Part shown: piece after piece, positions 51,256 through 64,000 of the stretch
Layout of the letters: each line of letters begins with the position of its first letter
How positions within the stretch are numbered: position 1 is the first letter of the stretch
Assembly: GCA_907165065.1 (NCBI GenBank)
Contig: OU015527.1
Coordinates: 19,791,686 to 19,855,685 of the forward strand
Length of the DNA stretch: 64,000 nt
Origin: Caprimulgus europaeus
Lineage: Eukaryota > Chordata > Aves > Caprimulgiformes > Caprimulgidae
Direction of reading: 5' to 3'
The notes under the pieces: generated by a model
The model's database searches: none
Seen by the model: the letters and a program-made list of their open reading frames with translations, nothing else
What the model was told of the DNA's origin: nothing
Translations under genes and position numbers: made by a program

Positions 51256-51299
51256 GGAGGGAGGGAGGGAGGGAGGGAGGGAGGGAGGGAGGGAGGGAG
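51256..51299. repeat. (GGGA)n tract in the transposon leader
   Basis: About ten GGGA units run on the plus strand, just upstream (on the minus strand) of the transposase start. The plus strand has more than four G3 runs with single-base loops, a strong G-quadruplex pattern. Confidence 0.95.
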
Positions 51300-51744
51300 A
51301 GACGGGGGAGTCGCCCACCTCGCTGATGCTGCCGCCCCCCTCCTCAGCCCGGCTGCGCAGTCCGGAAAGGGTGGCCAGAAGGGACTGAAGGAACTTTGCC
51401 GTGCCAGGGCTCTGGCGGTTCGCCCAAGTTGGCTGGACCTCTTAGTCCAGGGGCTGCCGACTGAGCCTGCCCGGCAGAGGAGATGCCGGTGCCTCTCGCC
51501 CGCCACAGGGGGGCCGGTCGAGGACGAGGCGCTGGTTCCAGCCCAGTCCCTGCGGGTGCTTGGGGCCTGCAGAGGCCGGCGCGGGGATTAAGTGGCAGGA
51601 AGTCACCTGCGGCTGCTTGGTTTCCCCTCCAGCCCCCAGCGGGAGGTGAGTGGGGAGTTCTGTAAATACCAACGGGCCAGGTTGAGGACCCTGGGGGGTT
51701 GTATCCAGCCTGTGGGCCATAGTTTGGGGACTCCTGCTCTAAGC

Positions 51745-54387
51745 AATGCATGACGCCTGGTGGTGGGTGTTTGATTCATGCACTGAGGTCCCCCAAGTGT
51801 GCTATTAAGAAAAACTGAAGAATATCTGTTATAAAGGAACCACAGAGTACCTTTCATTTCAAATAAATTAATTTTAAAGTTTACTTCTACAAAAAAAATC
51901 TTCAGCTTGTAAGTTTCACTAGATGGAAAGGTGTCTCAGATCAGGTACTGACATGTTGCTGGTACTCACAAATTCCTTCATGCTTTTGGTACTTTTGTTC
52001 CCACAAGGACACAGTTCACAATAACTTGTGCTTTCATTTGTTCTGAGTTTTCAAGTGCCTGTAAGGAAACAATTGCTCAAGCAGCTGGAGAGCTTTCCAC
52101 CTAAATCTTAGCCCACGTGCTGGATGACCAATATATGTTTACTGTTCTCTGGATGTATCACTTCTGAATAGATGAATCTCAACACACAGCTTAAAATACT
52201 GTTAGCTGAAGCACTGAATTCTAATTGCAGCACTTAAACAATCACAGACAATTTTAACCCTATAATTTTATCACTGTCTAGCTAAATCTTCTATATTGAG
52301 AAGTATCAGTTTGAAAATGCTGATTAAATTCATTTGACTGCTGTAGTCACTAATGTTTAAGTTTGTGAACTCCATTTGTGTTAATGAGCCAGGCAAATAT
52401 AAAGGTGGTTGTGTGCATACTGTGGGTTTTGGGTGGGTTTTTTAAATTTTTTACTATGTAATACTGAAAATCTTGTACATAAACCTTCATGATTTTACTT
52501 TCTCAGTTTACATGAATTCTAAAGCTCATAAATAGTATTAAAAGACTACTAGAATTTTATCTTGTTACAGAAGATACACAAAGCTTTTTAATTTCTTGCT
52601 CATTAATGGGTCCAAGTCCTTCAGTTGAAGGTTGAGACAGGGAAACTGCAGAGCTACCATACCCACTCAGTCTGTTGGTTTTTTTTTTCTCAAACCTGTC
52701 TACCCAAGTTCCAACTAAAGCAAACCATGGTTTTGTTAAGATATGTGCACATATTTTGTATGACCTTGAGAGACTCCACCAATTTTTTCATGACAAGGTA
52801 TTTGGCATCTGGCAGGAGCTGTTGGATACTCATTGTCTGACATCAGCTCAATGATGCAAAGTTTTGTCAACCCATGGGGATAGTCTTCTGGAAAGATTCT
52901 TGAGGATGTGAGTATCTTGGATCACCAGATGAACGAAAATCTTAATTGGACAATAATTCTCAACTCTTGCATGCCTATATACTATAAAATGAGCAAATAA
53001 AGTGCTGCTGACAGCCTGTTACTGACTCCCTCTTTGACAGCAGCTCTTCCTCACCATGAACCGCATTGGAGCATCTAATGGGCAGCATTTTGTACGCAGG
53101 ATAGGAAAAGGACAAACCTGACTGCCAGGTTTGCTGTGAGCTGAATAGATGTTACTTGTATGCCAGATTATTCAGAATGTGCACGCAACAGCAGTAACAT
53201 AAATTCTCTTAATCTTCCCAATTTTTCAATTCTAGACTTAAAATGCTGGATTGTAATACGCCCTTTTTTCTTATTATGGCTTTTGAAGCATGTAACACTC
53301 CAACAAAAATATCTTTCCACTTCTTGTTTGTTTATTTTTTTTAATGCAAAATGCAAACATTCTATAGCTTAATAAGCCCTTAAAAGAATTCAGGACTAAT
53401 CATAATAACATTGTTCATACAAAAGGACTTTGTAAAATATATTGTTACTGTAACAAGATTACCATGAGTAAATGTGTGTATCCAGACTCTGATACCAAAA
53501 CTGCATTCTTATATAGTTTTAACTAAAAACAAGTAGCTGTGAAACCTATAAACATATTAAAATAGTACATCTAAAAATAGATTACTTCTAAATTAATAGG
53601 AAACAGATCTGCAAGTATAGTGTGTGAACTTTAGTTTGCCTTTAGAATAAGTTATACTTTAAACAGATTTTTAATGTATATTCTTCATACTTGTTCCAGC
53701 TGGTACTTCCTCTTCCTTTTATTGCTATGGAAAAAACTTCACAGATGATCTGATGGTGTTTAAATATTATATTAGGAATCAATCTTCTTTACAAAAATGT
53801 GTACTACAAAATATCTCTCAACCAGCTATACAGTATACATGTAACATATGGTACTACAGTATTTGCTTTGTAGTTAACAGCAAATTAGAATCTCAGATTT
53901 CCATGGTGATACAGACCTATCCATTAGACCACCCCTTACTCCTAGATGCTAATAGCTGAACCATCCATTCTGTATTTCCTGTACCAGGACCTGTTAACTT
54001 TTTGTATTGTTTAAACATTAAGGCAGGGACTGTACTTTCCCCAGAGTAAAACCTGTAACTCGACAGCATTTGGAGGACTTCTGGCAAGCTCCTTGCTGTG
54101 GACTGTTGCCTCTTTCTGCCCATGCAGTCTGTTGTAGAACAGCAAGCATCCACACGATCCAGCACACAGAGATGGGAACACTCATGCTCCAGCTACCCAC
54201 TATACCCATTTTTCCATTTGCTAGCTTAATGGAATCCAATAGCTATGACAAGTTGCATAATGAGAGTTTTAATCTCCTCTTTTTTAAATTTAGAGAATAT
54301 GGTCAAGTGTATTTCAAGAGCCAGCAGTTCAAGGACTTCTCACTTATGGGGACAATTTGCTGGGGAAAAACTGATGTTGAGCAAGCC
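51745..54387. other. AT-rich unique DNA, no gene seen
   Basis: Short open frames only, with no recognisable coding, RNA or mobile-element sequence. Small overlapping frames at 53917-54432 show no family resemblance. Confidence 0.6.
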
Positions 54388-54399
54388 AGTCTTAACTTT

Positions 54400-55169
54400 T
54401 ATGGTGGTTTAACTTGGCTAGCCCTGGGCTAGCACTTGGCTAGCAGCCAAACACAGCATTTCACCCACTTCTCCCAACACCCCAGTGGGTAGCAGTGAGG
54501 ACTGGGGCAAGGATAAGGAGACTCATAGGTTGAGATAAGAACAATCTAATAATTGAAATAAAATAAAACTTAAAATAATAAAGTTATTAAAATAATAATA
54601 ATAGTAACAAAATATGCAAAACAGTGATACCCAGTGCCATTGCTCACCACCCACTGACCAAGCCCGGCCCGTTCCCAGATAACAATCCCAGAGGAGCGAC
54701 AATCCCGAACCTAAACCACAATCCCGGAACAGCAAGAGCCTGAGCAAAAGCCAGAGAGAGCCAGAAGAGGAAGAGACCTTCACTAATATACTGGACATGA
54801 TGTGATATGATATGGAATATCCCACTAACATATCCAAATGACACTTTAGTTTATTAACTTAAATGTTCCTCACCCTCTTAGATCTTGTGCTTGTAGACTA
54901 ACAAAACATGAAGTGCTTCACTTCCAGTGATAAAAAATGCAAACACTGGGATGTTCTCAGTGTTTCTCTCATAACAAATCCCAAGCTGAAACCAAAATGC
55001 AGAGCTATTCCAGCTGCTAAAAATAAACCTAGCTCTGTCCCAGCTAAGAATGGCCATGAACCACCACCCATGGAATCGCGAAAGAGCTCTCAATCTGTCA
55101 GCCTTGTCCATGTCCAGGCCTGGTGAAATTTTTCATGGCCTAGCTCTGTCCCAGCTGAAAACCAGGACA
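54400..55169 (-). mobile_element. Solo LTR (ERVL-type), same family as 16354-16665
   Basis: Plus-strand ends are TATGGTGGTTTAACTTGG and CAGCTGAAAACCAGGACA. The GGTTGAGATAA word (54528-54538) is shared with 25463-26105. The second half (54765-55060) aligns closely with 16370-16650. CTAGCTCTGTCCCAGCT occurs twice (about 55029-55045 and 55140-55156), so this copy carries an internal duplication or insertion near its 5' end (minus strand). An AT-rich run lies at 54541-54615. No clean target duplication touches both ends; AGTCT at 54388-54392 and 55170-55174 is the nearest candidate. No viral genes are attached. Confidence 0.85.
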
Positions 55170-55174
55170 AGTCT

Positions 55175-58100
55175 CTAGCTGCAAAATGGAAGATGATTTC
55201 CTAAGGAAGTAAGTGAAATGACATAAATTGCAGTTCAAGGACTTGTCCTGAAATTTGGCTCATCCTGAGCATGACAGATTTTTAAGTCTTTAGAGATCCC
55301 ATTGGGAGCTGAAAGTTGTGGTTAGAAATGTACTTTGATTTGAAAACCCAATAAAAAAATCCTGATATAAGAAGTTTTTCTTCTAAGTTTTTCTTCACTA
55401 GAAGAGGTGAGATGTTGCCTGACAAAGTTAAGTATTTCTATTGCTCCCTAGGAACTGAGACATTAGTGGATGAAAGCAACGTTGTAGATTAAATAAATTG
55501 GAATTTTGAAAGGAAAATTATCTTCCTTTTTTTTTAAAAAAAAAAAGGTCTTAGAGCACTAGCATGATAAATTCTGCATGGTATCTGTACTCATTGTATA
55601 TACTATCCAAGAACACCCATTTTATTGATTTCTTATCGCAACCTTTACATACAAAAATCCTTTAGTACAAGTACAATGGCCACTTTCCTCTTCTCTGTGT
55701 GTTGCACTGCATCATTGAATTTATCAATTCTGTAGTCCATCCTGTCCTTCTTGGCATCCTCACAGCAGATTAATCATTATCCACCTCCAATTTACAGTTT
55801 ATTTTACTCTTCCTCTGGTGATGACACCATGTCTAAGGTTCAATTACAGAGCTTCCTCCATACATCAAGCTCTCTTCTAAGGCTTTATCTTCTGACACAA
55901 GATAACAAACTCCTTGGTGACACTACAATCAAAAAAATCTTCCTGCAGCATTTTGCTTCATCTCTTGATAGTTTCCAGCTTTCTGCCTACCACATCTATC
56001 TTCTTCAGGCTGGATATGGCAGAATCTTCCCTGCTGCCAGATTCAGCAAATTGTTTGTCCAGTTCCCCAGGCCACTCTGGTCTCGCCTAGTAATTGTGCT
56101 TGCAATAGAGATAAGCAAGAAAAAAAAGATGGCAGGGTAAAAAGTTAACATTGTGAAATACAAGTAATGACTGCTACTTAGATTCCTTAGACCTTGGCTT
56201 GAAATAGAGCTTTGGTCAATGCCGTCAGTTATCAAAAGTGAACATGAATCAACAACAACAAAACTGGGTTCTGGAATTTACTGTGAATTTCCCCTCTGAA
56301 CTAAGTCAGATCCCAACCCACACAGCTAAAAAAACATATACTCAGAGACCTGCAATATGTGGCAAATATATAACTAGCCTTATAATCACAAATCTTTATA
56401 TCAAAGAAATAAGAAAGACTATTAAAAAATACACACAAAATTTTATTGCAATATGCAATATTGCAGTAGAAATAAAGTTGTTTAAATGAGTTTTCATGAA
56501 AAGCAGGATTAGGATTATGGCTAATTAGCATTTTCTTTAATTAGCCTAGGGTATAAATTTCACAAATGAAATATATGAGCAGCTGCATATAAAAACAAAT
56601 TAAAAAAACAAGCAGTCTGAAGGTTAAAAACAATGTGTTGCTACAGTCTGCAATCTGATAACTCTAGTGAACATGTCCATAAATACGTGTTCTAATTAAG
56701 GCAACAAGGCTGCAGTGAAATGGTGAGAATATTTTACTAGCTGGTACAGAAGAATGTCATTCAGACAGGAGTCTCCTCCACAAGTGCCCAAGCCTTTCCT
56801 TCCTGAGCAGTGAAATTCCAGCAGCAGCTACATTCACCAGAACGACCAAGAAATTGATGGAGCAGTTTTAACTTTGTATTATCACACCTAGGAGCCAAAT
56901 TAAACAGAAAGAAGAGTGAATTATTTACTGCAGTTCAGTTGTCCATCATGGGTTGAGCTGTCTGGAAATTCCACCACAGAATATTTTCCATCAGAAAATG
57001 CTGTTTCTATAGAATTGAAACATTTTGCAGGAAATCATGGGTTTCATATAAAGGTGCAGTGAATAATTACTGGAATATTTACCTTTCACTTACAGCATAG
57101 TCACTGCAAAATTAAGTAATATCAGAACATAGTGCTGCTTTTATCAAAGGTAAATATTTGACCTCAAAGAAACGGAAGGTTTTTATAGGGTAAAAAATTG
57201 TTTTGATGTGTTTTATTTCATACTTGAAGCCAGAAACTTTCCATTCCTACTGAAGTAATTGCTGAGTATGTTTCTTTAAAGACCGTAAAAATCAGTCATT
57301 GAGTTTGCAGTATGGAATAATAATAAAAATGGGCAATAAAATGCAGGTTTTCTAAACAAAGGTGGTTTTTTTCACAGAACAGGATTGTAATAGGCATTTT
57401 CTATAAGTTCTTCTGCAATTGTTCTTGAGAACACCTTTGTTGTCAGAAATGAACTGAGTTATCCCACTGAGAAGAGGAAACTATGAGGAAATTCATGTTA
57501 CCTGCAGTTGCACTGATGTTAGTATTAGGCCATCACCATGCCTACCTGTTTGTATCCAGGTGTGCAAGAAAACTAAGGGAGAAGAAGTAGAGTTTCTTCC
57601 AGGACAGTAGAAAGTTGACATAGATGGGTAATATGTCAATATTGCATCACAGGTCATCTGCTCTGCACTTCTAAGGGAAAGAAGAGCTCAGGGAGAGTCA
57701 TCTGCCCCTTCTGAAGGAGAGCATGAGCTATAGCAAGGAACAATGTGCCAGAAATTCTGGAAAAAAGATTATGCATCACTTAATTGTGTTCTATGCTGAT
57801 ATTTTTCTCTACCAACAAAGTGTTTATCTATCTCCTTCTCTGTGATGAGTTCAAGAGAAAGCAAAACAAAAGAGAAATGAAGACTAAATTGTCCTATCAT
57901 GAACTACCAGAAGACAATAATGAAGAAAAATATTTGAACTGGAAAGCTGCAGATACTGTAAAAGAAAGTGATGGTTGATTCTTAAGAAAGACAACAGAGA
58001 TTTTTTTTACGGTGAGGAATAAATATTAATGAATTCTTATTTTCACTGACTGCTTTTTTTTTTTGGTCTCTGAGTTATTAAGATACAGATTGTAACAGAG

Positions 58101-61100
58101 GAAAGTAGATAGAGAATGGCATCATATACACACTGTAATAGGAAACATGTAAATAACACTCTGATATCTCTTGAATCATTGTCCAAGACTTCATATGATG
58201 ATAAAAGGGTGATTAGCTCAGTGAAAAAGAAGCTATGAGACCATAGGAAGCAAAAAAATAGATGCAAGTGGAATAGGGGGTTGGAAAGCAGAGAGACATA
58301 AAGTTAATACAGGAACTAATGTTGAAGGAATCTTTTCCTGATGAAGAGGTAGGCTTAAAAAGTTACACTGAAGGACATAAACCACTAGAAGAGCCCAGGT
58401 AAATAAACTACTTGTAGCTCATATCCTTTCATACATAATTCACATAAAAGGGCTTTGGTGCTGGAGCATGGTAACAAAGTGATATTGATAATATGTGAAG
58501 GAGTATTAATTAAAAAATCAAATATTAATTGATTTTACTAACCTATGAGAGTAATGTGCATGTGTACAATACATACAACCATGAAAATTATAAGACTTTA
58601 ATTATATCCTCAATGAAATATGGTATCTGAATCTGTCTGAAGATGTACTCTCTTGTCATGTGCACTTTGTAGATATTGTAGTGCTTAGTCATCTATGAAT
58701 TGGTTGTGACTAGGAAAATATTGCTGAAAAGGTAGTTCATGATTAAACCATGATTCTTTCCTTACGTTTTCTGTAACTCGCAAAAAGACAGGTCCAGTAT
58801 ACAAACAGGTGCTGTGGATAAAATTTGTGTTTTCAGTCTTATTTTCTGAGTTTCTTCAACCAAGAAACAGAAGTTAATATCTGCAGAGCTTTAGTAAAGA
58901 TAAAAACTTGGGCATACAAATGGCCAGCTCTGCAGCTTGCCATGAGTAGTGTCTCAACGTCTGTGCTCTTGATCAAATGTTTTTAGTGCCTTTCAGATTA
59001 TTTGGGGTCATGATGTCTCTAGTGCTGAATTTGAAAACAGCCGTGGCCTTCAGGCTGTGATCTTTCAGTTACTCCTGATATTAATTTAGCTAAGATCCGG
59101 GAACAGCCCTAAGGAAGTTATCAGAGTAAGGTGTTATGCAGCTGGGGAGACCTGCTGGGGAGACTGGGAGTTATGACAGTCTTGTCTGTGTGCTGAAGAC
59201 AGTTTCTGATGTCATTTAGGGTGTCTCCAGAGGTTCAGGCAGCTGCTGAGAGACAGGGTCAGAGCAGGGGACAATCCCAGATCTGCAGCTGCTGCTGGAA
59301 TCCCTAGGGACAGCCCAAGCTGAAGAGGCTATTCAGCCAGGTTACAAGTTTTTACAGATTTGGTCTTTGGAAAAATTGAAAAATTAGCATGATAGGGCCT
59401 TAAAACCATACTTACCACTAGGTGCATCCTAAAGAACATCCTAAAGAGAGATTCCTGATGGCCAAGTAAATGGAGGCTTGTCCTGTGGAGGCATCTGCAT
59501 CCATTCTATTCTTCCAAGGCTCCTTCTGCAGTCAGTGTAGGTCTAGACAAGCTGATCAACAGGAGCTGGGACATGCTCATCTTAGAAGTGGACAAGTAAC
59601 ATAAATCAGATATCTTAATCTTATTTCTTCCTATTAATTATGAAGCACAAAATTATGCAATGACTGTGTGTAAACATCTACACAACACAACTGACTTTGT
59701 CAGGCTGAACTTTTGAGTTCAATAAAAGGCCAGTTTGTGTAACAAAAGCACCTTAAGTTTTGTATCCACTGTACCACAGAACATACAGCCAGGCAGCTCA
59801 AAGAAGCTGCATGCTTTTTCCCATCTGACCTGTTTTTCCTGCCCCAGGGCAGACTCCTTTGTCAGCAGCCCTGTACTGAGTGCTTTGCAGCACTGTGGCC
59901 TTTCTGTATGCTAGAAAGCAGGGGTGAGTATTTCACCCATCAGCATTGCATATGTTCTTTAAAGTTGCTGGTGATTATCTTTAGATCCCTTTTATTTTCA
60001 ATAAATCATTGCTAAGCAATCATGTTTGATGTTATTTTTCTGCTGATATGCACATGCTTTATATATAGGTGTATCTCAACATCTCTTTGTTCTTGCTGTG
60101 GCACTTTTTTCTTAAATCTGATAACTGGCATAGGTATGTATGCAAATACAGGAAAATATCTATAAATTCCTTATAATCCAATTTCCAAGATAAAATATTT
60201 GAAATATACACTAAAAATAAAAGTGAAAAACAGAGAAAATATTTTTTAAAATGTAATGCTATAAATGGAAAAAAATGTATCTAGTTGTATTTCATTATGA
60301 GTAGACTAGGGTCACACTTCAGCTGCTCTTGTATTACCATGACAGCTAATTAAAATTTGACTGCTCCATCTCATTTTTTTTTTAATCTTTTCTGTTTCAA
60401 TACCAATGTAAACTGCATATGAAAACAAAGAGGAAAATTGCAAAGTTAAAAGAAAAAGGAAGTCCTTTCCATGCTAGTGAATAAAAGAACCTAAATCAAC
60501 CACATCACTTTGTTTAAACTTGTTACTGTAAATTTGGGGTTTGGGCACTCTTCACCTGTGTTTTTATATTTAGTTCTGCATTTATATTAACATGTTTTAT
60601 AGTACCTTCTAGATATATAGAGACATAAATATGCCATATACATGTATATACACAGAAATACAAATATATTTATAAGTATGTATACAAACGTGCATATGGG
60701 TTCTTTCTCTTCAAATACTTAACATGAATATTACAGTTTCATAGTCAGATTTACAGAAATTCATTTTGATAGGAGTATGGACAGTCAAGAAAACAAATAC
60801 CTATTTTCATGTTTACTTCCTCCTCATGCCTTTCAACATCTAAATATGGATTAGGAGGTAATTAGGAAATGTCAGCCACGCTCAGAAATCCCAACTTACA
60901 TACAGTTTTTTGCTACGAACTTCAAACATAATGAGTCAGTTTTCAAAGGTCATAGGGATATACTTTCACCTGTCAACTTTTAGAAGTCTTGTACAGCATT
61001 TTTTGTCAAGATGTCTGAATATTTTCCTTTCCGTCAGTTATAGAATGTTACAGATATCTGTGACCTCTTTGTATACTTTCTATATTAGCAAATTTATTGC

Positions 61101-64000
61101 ACAACATGGTGAGGATTTCAATTGAGTTTTACGTATCTCAGTCTTCTATAATCCATTTTAACCTCTACAATCAGCAAATTAAATTTTATTAATAAGTTTA
61201 TATAAACCTATGTATAAACATATTTTATTTGCCTATATGTATACGTACAGCACTGTAAACATGTTTACACACACAGATCGGAAAGACATTCTAACAAAGT
61301 GATAGTGGAAATCTACAGGATGATGTCTTTACTAATAAATTGCTTTTAACCCATGTATGTTTATGTCCCATTGGAAAACAGAAGGCTTGTATTAGAAAAG
61401 ATATAGTATTACTTCCTGCATCCAAAATAATTTATTTAGTAACTGTTGGAGAGGCTTCTAAGTTCTGTATTATTGTATTATAGAGCCGCTATACCAAACA
61501 AAAGTTACTTGAATGAGTCTCCTTAAATGAACTGATGAAGGTTTTTTAATCTATGAATTAGAAGCACTTGCTGTTATAATGGTTAGTGACTTTCATGTGC
61601 ACAGAGATTAAAACTCCTCAGAGTTCTAGGCATCCATGAATTCCAGTGCAATCACTGTAAACCTCAGCTTAGGCGTGGCAAACCTTCTTCCCATATAACA
61701 TACATGAATTTCAAGAAATTCAAATATGTTCTGCTCTTCTTTGCTTAGGAAGAAACTATGTATAGAACATCTTAGAGAAAATAACATTTTTGAAAACTAT
61801 GTGCTTGTTTCTACATAACTCAGGTTTTCTCTCAATTATCACAACATTTCTTCTTTCTCAAATACCTATAAAACAAACCTCTCCTGAAGTAACAAATATG
61901 TTTATTTGAAGACAAAATACCACAGCATAAATTAGAATACCCTTTCATGTTAACAGTTATGTTTTGTGTAAATTATGACTACACTATGTTATTGAACACT
62001 TTGTTAATTTAGAGGATATACTATCATCTGAATTTACGCTTATATTAAGTGACCAGTTCATCAGTATAGGATGAGTTCAAGCCTATACTTACATAAGAAA
62101 GGCAACAGTAATTACTGTTTTCTAGGGTGCAGAGGAGGCAAATCTTTCTTATGTGACAGGTTAAAAGACAGTGTTTTGCGTTTTTTTTAATAGATTCACA
62201 CATGAATAAAATAAAGATATTGAACTTCTGGGATAGAATCTGACCAGCAGTGATCTTTCAGAAAATGGAGCAAACAACAGTTAAAGCAAAGGAATTATTT
62301 AAAACTACAGGACCTCCATTCCCCACTGGAACTGTCTGGGACAAATCCACAGTTAAAATTTGGAGTGCCTACCCCCCTTCCTATGAAAGAGTTCCTGGTC
62401 TTTGTTCAAACTCTAGCTTGAAGATGCTTGGAAAACTTCCTACCACAGAACACAGTAACTATCAAGTTGTGGAAAAAATTACAGTCTGACTACATATGTA
62501 ATAGCAGATGGTCTATTCACAAGCTGAAAACACTAACATGACAACACATGAAGGAGCTGAGCCAGTAAGAGAAGAATGATAACAGTTCATTTCCATTTGC
62601 AAAAGCTGCTGAGGGATGTTTTTTCCTCTTTCTATGAGTTTATGAAAAAAGGAAGCAAGGAGGTTAAGCCTGAAGTTAACAGCCAAACATATTCTCTCTT
62701 CCCAGCTTCATCTTGACAGAATTTATAGGAGTTTCTCAGCCTTACCCAAGTTCTCTCAAACAGGAAATGTAAGACAAAAACCAACATCTATCCGAAGTAC
62801 CAAGAGGAGTCAATCTTGTAGTCAAGTTAATAGAGCCCAAACAAAAACATGCATTGCCAGGCACTGCCAAAAGGATCAGGTTTATATCTGGCTGACGTTT
62901 TTTAAATGGGATATCAAAATACTACTTTAATTTAGTATGTTAAGGTTTCTCTGTTCAAGCACATTGTCTAGACTAGATTTTTTGCTAACACAGTTAAAGA
63001 GATAAAATATGTGACTTCAAGATTTTAATATACTGTGAAGCACACCTATTCTATGAAAATGTCAGGATCTAAGGATTAAAGAAAGCATTGACTCATGCAG
63101 GGCCAGGGAGGGCAAAGGAAACAACTTTCTCCTTCCTTTAGGGTCTTTGTCTGGATGTAAGTGAAGATTTGGCACAGCTTTTCAAGTTTCTCCCATGTCA
63201 GGCAGCTGTCAGAGCAATGTTTCCAAACCCAAGACAAATGCCTTGGAGCAGTGCAGTGCCAGGCAGTGGCCCTGTGGCGCCTGGGTGGGTGGACAGGCAG
63301 CCCACCCAAGGCCTCCCTAGCTCCCCACAGCCCATACTGCTCTGTGCTCTGGCATTTGAAAAGCTCTCTGTTAAAATTTACATCCTTTGTTCATTCTAGA
63401 TCTTCACCCAGGAATGATTTGAGGCTGACTCAGTGACTCCATGGCTAGAGGGCTCCTTCCCTTCTGTTAAGGAAACATAGAAGCAATCTCTGGTCTGTCA
63501 GGAGATGTGTGCTGGTGATAGACAAAACTTATCACTGTTACCTACTTGTCTCTCTTAGCATATTATTTTCTCTCCAAGGTGTGTTTTGTCCCTTAAATTA
63601 AATTTCTATTTTTATTTATTTAATCACACAGTAATCTGAAATAATTTTAGGAATTAATTAACAAAAAGGTAAATATAATAACTAAGGAGTCTATATGCTG
63701 TGAGGCTTACTGCCTCTTAAGAAGTTTAATTTTAGCAAAAAGGGAGTAGTAAACAAACCACAAATTCCAGTCAAGTTCTATTTATATCTTTGGTAGAAAT
63801 CTGTACATATGCTTTGTTAACATTTTGCAAATAAGACAGAAGTTATCTTCATTAACTTCATGAAACTTAATTTCTCAGTGAAAAAGCCTCGGGGAAAATG
63901 TGTATTTAATGGGAATCTGTCATTTTCCAGCTATATTACTTGGATGACTAATTAACCAATGTTACAAATAAGTTACTACATTTACTAGCATCTAAGGCAC
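55175..64000. other. AT-rich unique DNA, no gene seen
   Basis: Nearly 9 kb without recognisable gene, RNA or mobile element. Noted but unassigned: a 129-codon plus frame at 55751-56140 without known domains, a T9A11 inverted run at 55525-55548, paired TAATTAG sites near 56520-56545, and a GC-richer patch at about 63090-63360. The CDS-like frames are short and compositionally random. Confidence 0.6.

Larger units (their letters stand above)
49723..51736 (-). mobile_element. hAT (Charlie-like) DNA transposon, internally deleted, with 8-bp target duplication
   Basis: The left end reads CAGGTGTCCTCAAACTTTTT. The reverse complement of the right end reads CAGGAGTCCCCAAACTATGG. These are imperfect terminal inverted repeats (14 of the first 16 bases identical) of the hAT-Charlie type. 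Flanking CTCTAAGC at 49715-49722 and 51737-51744 is a perfect 8-bp target duplication, the hAT signature. Inside is one broken transposase on the minus strand (49929-51223), preceded by a GC-rich leader (51224-51700) with a (GGGA)n tract. At 2.0 kb it is shorter than a full autonomous element because part of the transposase is missing. Confidence 0.95.

Noticed and set aside
51196..51751. Several open frames on both strands in the hAT leader
   Set aside because: Products of the GC-rich (GGGA)n leader. The Pro/Ser repeats are the microsatellite in translation.
55751..56140. 129-codon plus-strand open frame
   Set aside because: No domain or family resemblance and no supporting context. The antisense strand is also partly open.
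58205..58225. tRNA A-box-like word TTAGCTCAGTG
   Set aside because: No matching B box, acceptor stem or clover-leaf spacing around it. No tRNA gene found in the window.

Overview
The window reads as bird nuclear DNA, taken from a gene-poor, AT-rich interval (intergenic or a very large intron). The evidence is five CR1 LINE copies of avian type, whose 3' ends carry short octamer repeats (ATTCTATG-like), and several LTRs that resemble avian ERVL and ERVK LTR families. I found no exon of an intact host gene. The only host-gene homology is a decayed, intronless copy. The species cannot be named from this sequence.

Layout. 1-298 is the 3' end of a CR1, followed by a 25-unit TTCTC microsatellite (389-526). 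527-4325 is AT-rich and featureless. 4326-5867 (minus strand) is the most unusual object: an intronless pseudogene copy of ERAL1 (mitochondrial Era-like GTPase) whose 3' part is replaced by a piece of FAM222B on the same strand. It abuts, head to head, a 5'-truncated CR1 (5868-7350, plus). 7351-30478 is mostly unique AT-rich DNA with two solo LTRs of one family (16354-16665 and 25463-26105, both with 5-bp target-site duplications), a rearranged CR1 scrap (21197-21670) and simple repeats. 30479-32108 is a longer CR1 (minus) with an almost open reverse-transcriptase frame.

32109-46182 is again mostly unique sequence. It holds a third LTR type (35979-36621), a perfect 40-bp tandem duplication, a perfect 11-bp hairpin, and a CR1 3' piece (45196-45712) interrupted by a 60-bp AT-rich expansion. 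46189-55169 is the densest mobile-element region: an ERVK-like solo LTR with a perfect 6-bp target duplication, a plus-strand ERVL-type solo LTR with visible CRE, TATA and polyadenylation signals, a possible further LTR, a 2.0-kb hAT (Charlie-like) DNA transposon with terminal inverted repeats, a perfect 8-bp target duplication and a broken transposase, and another LTR of the 16 kb/25 kb family. 55170-64000 has no recognisable gene or element.

No functional gene pathway can be drawn from the window. The elements tell a history of LINE, LTR and DNA-transposon insertions. The ERAL1/FAM222B copy deserves follow-up because processed gene copies are scarce in birds (CR1 machinery copies ordinary poly(A) mRNA poorly), and this one joins two genes at what looks like an exon boundary. 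Assignments rest on reading and remembered family features; no alignment or database search was run.
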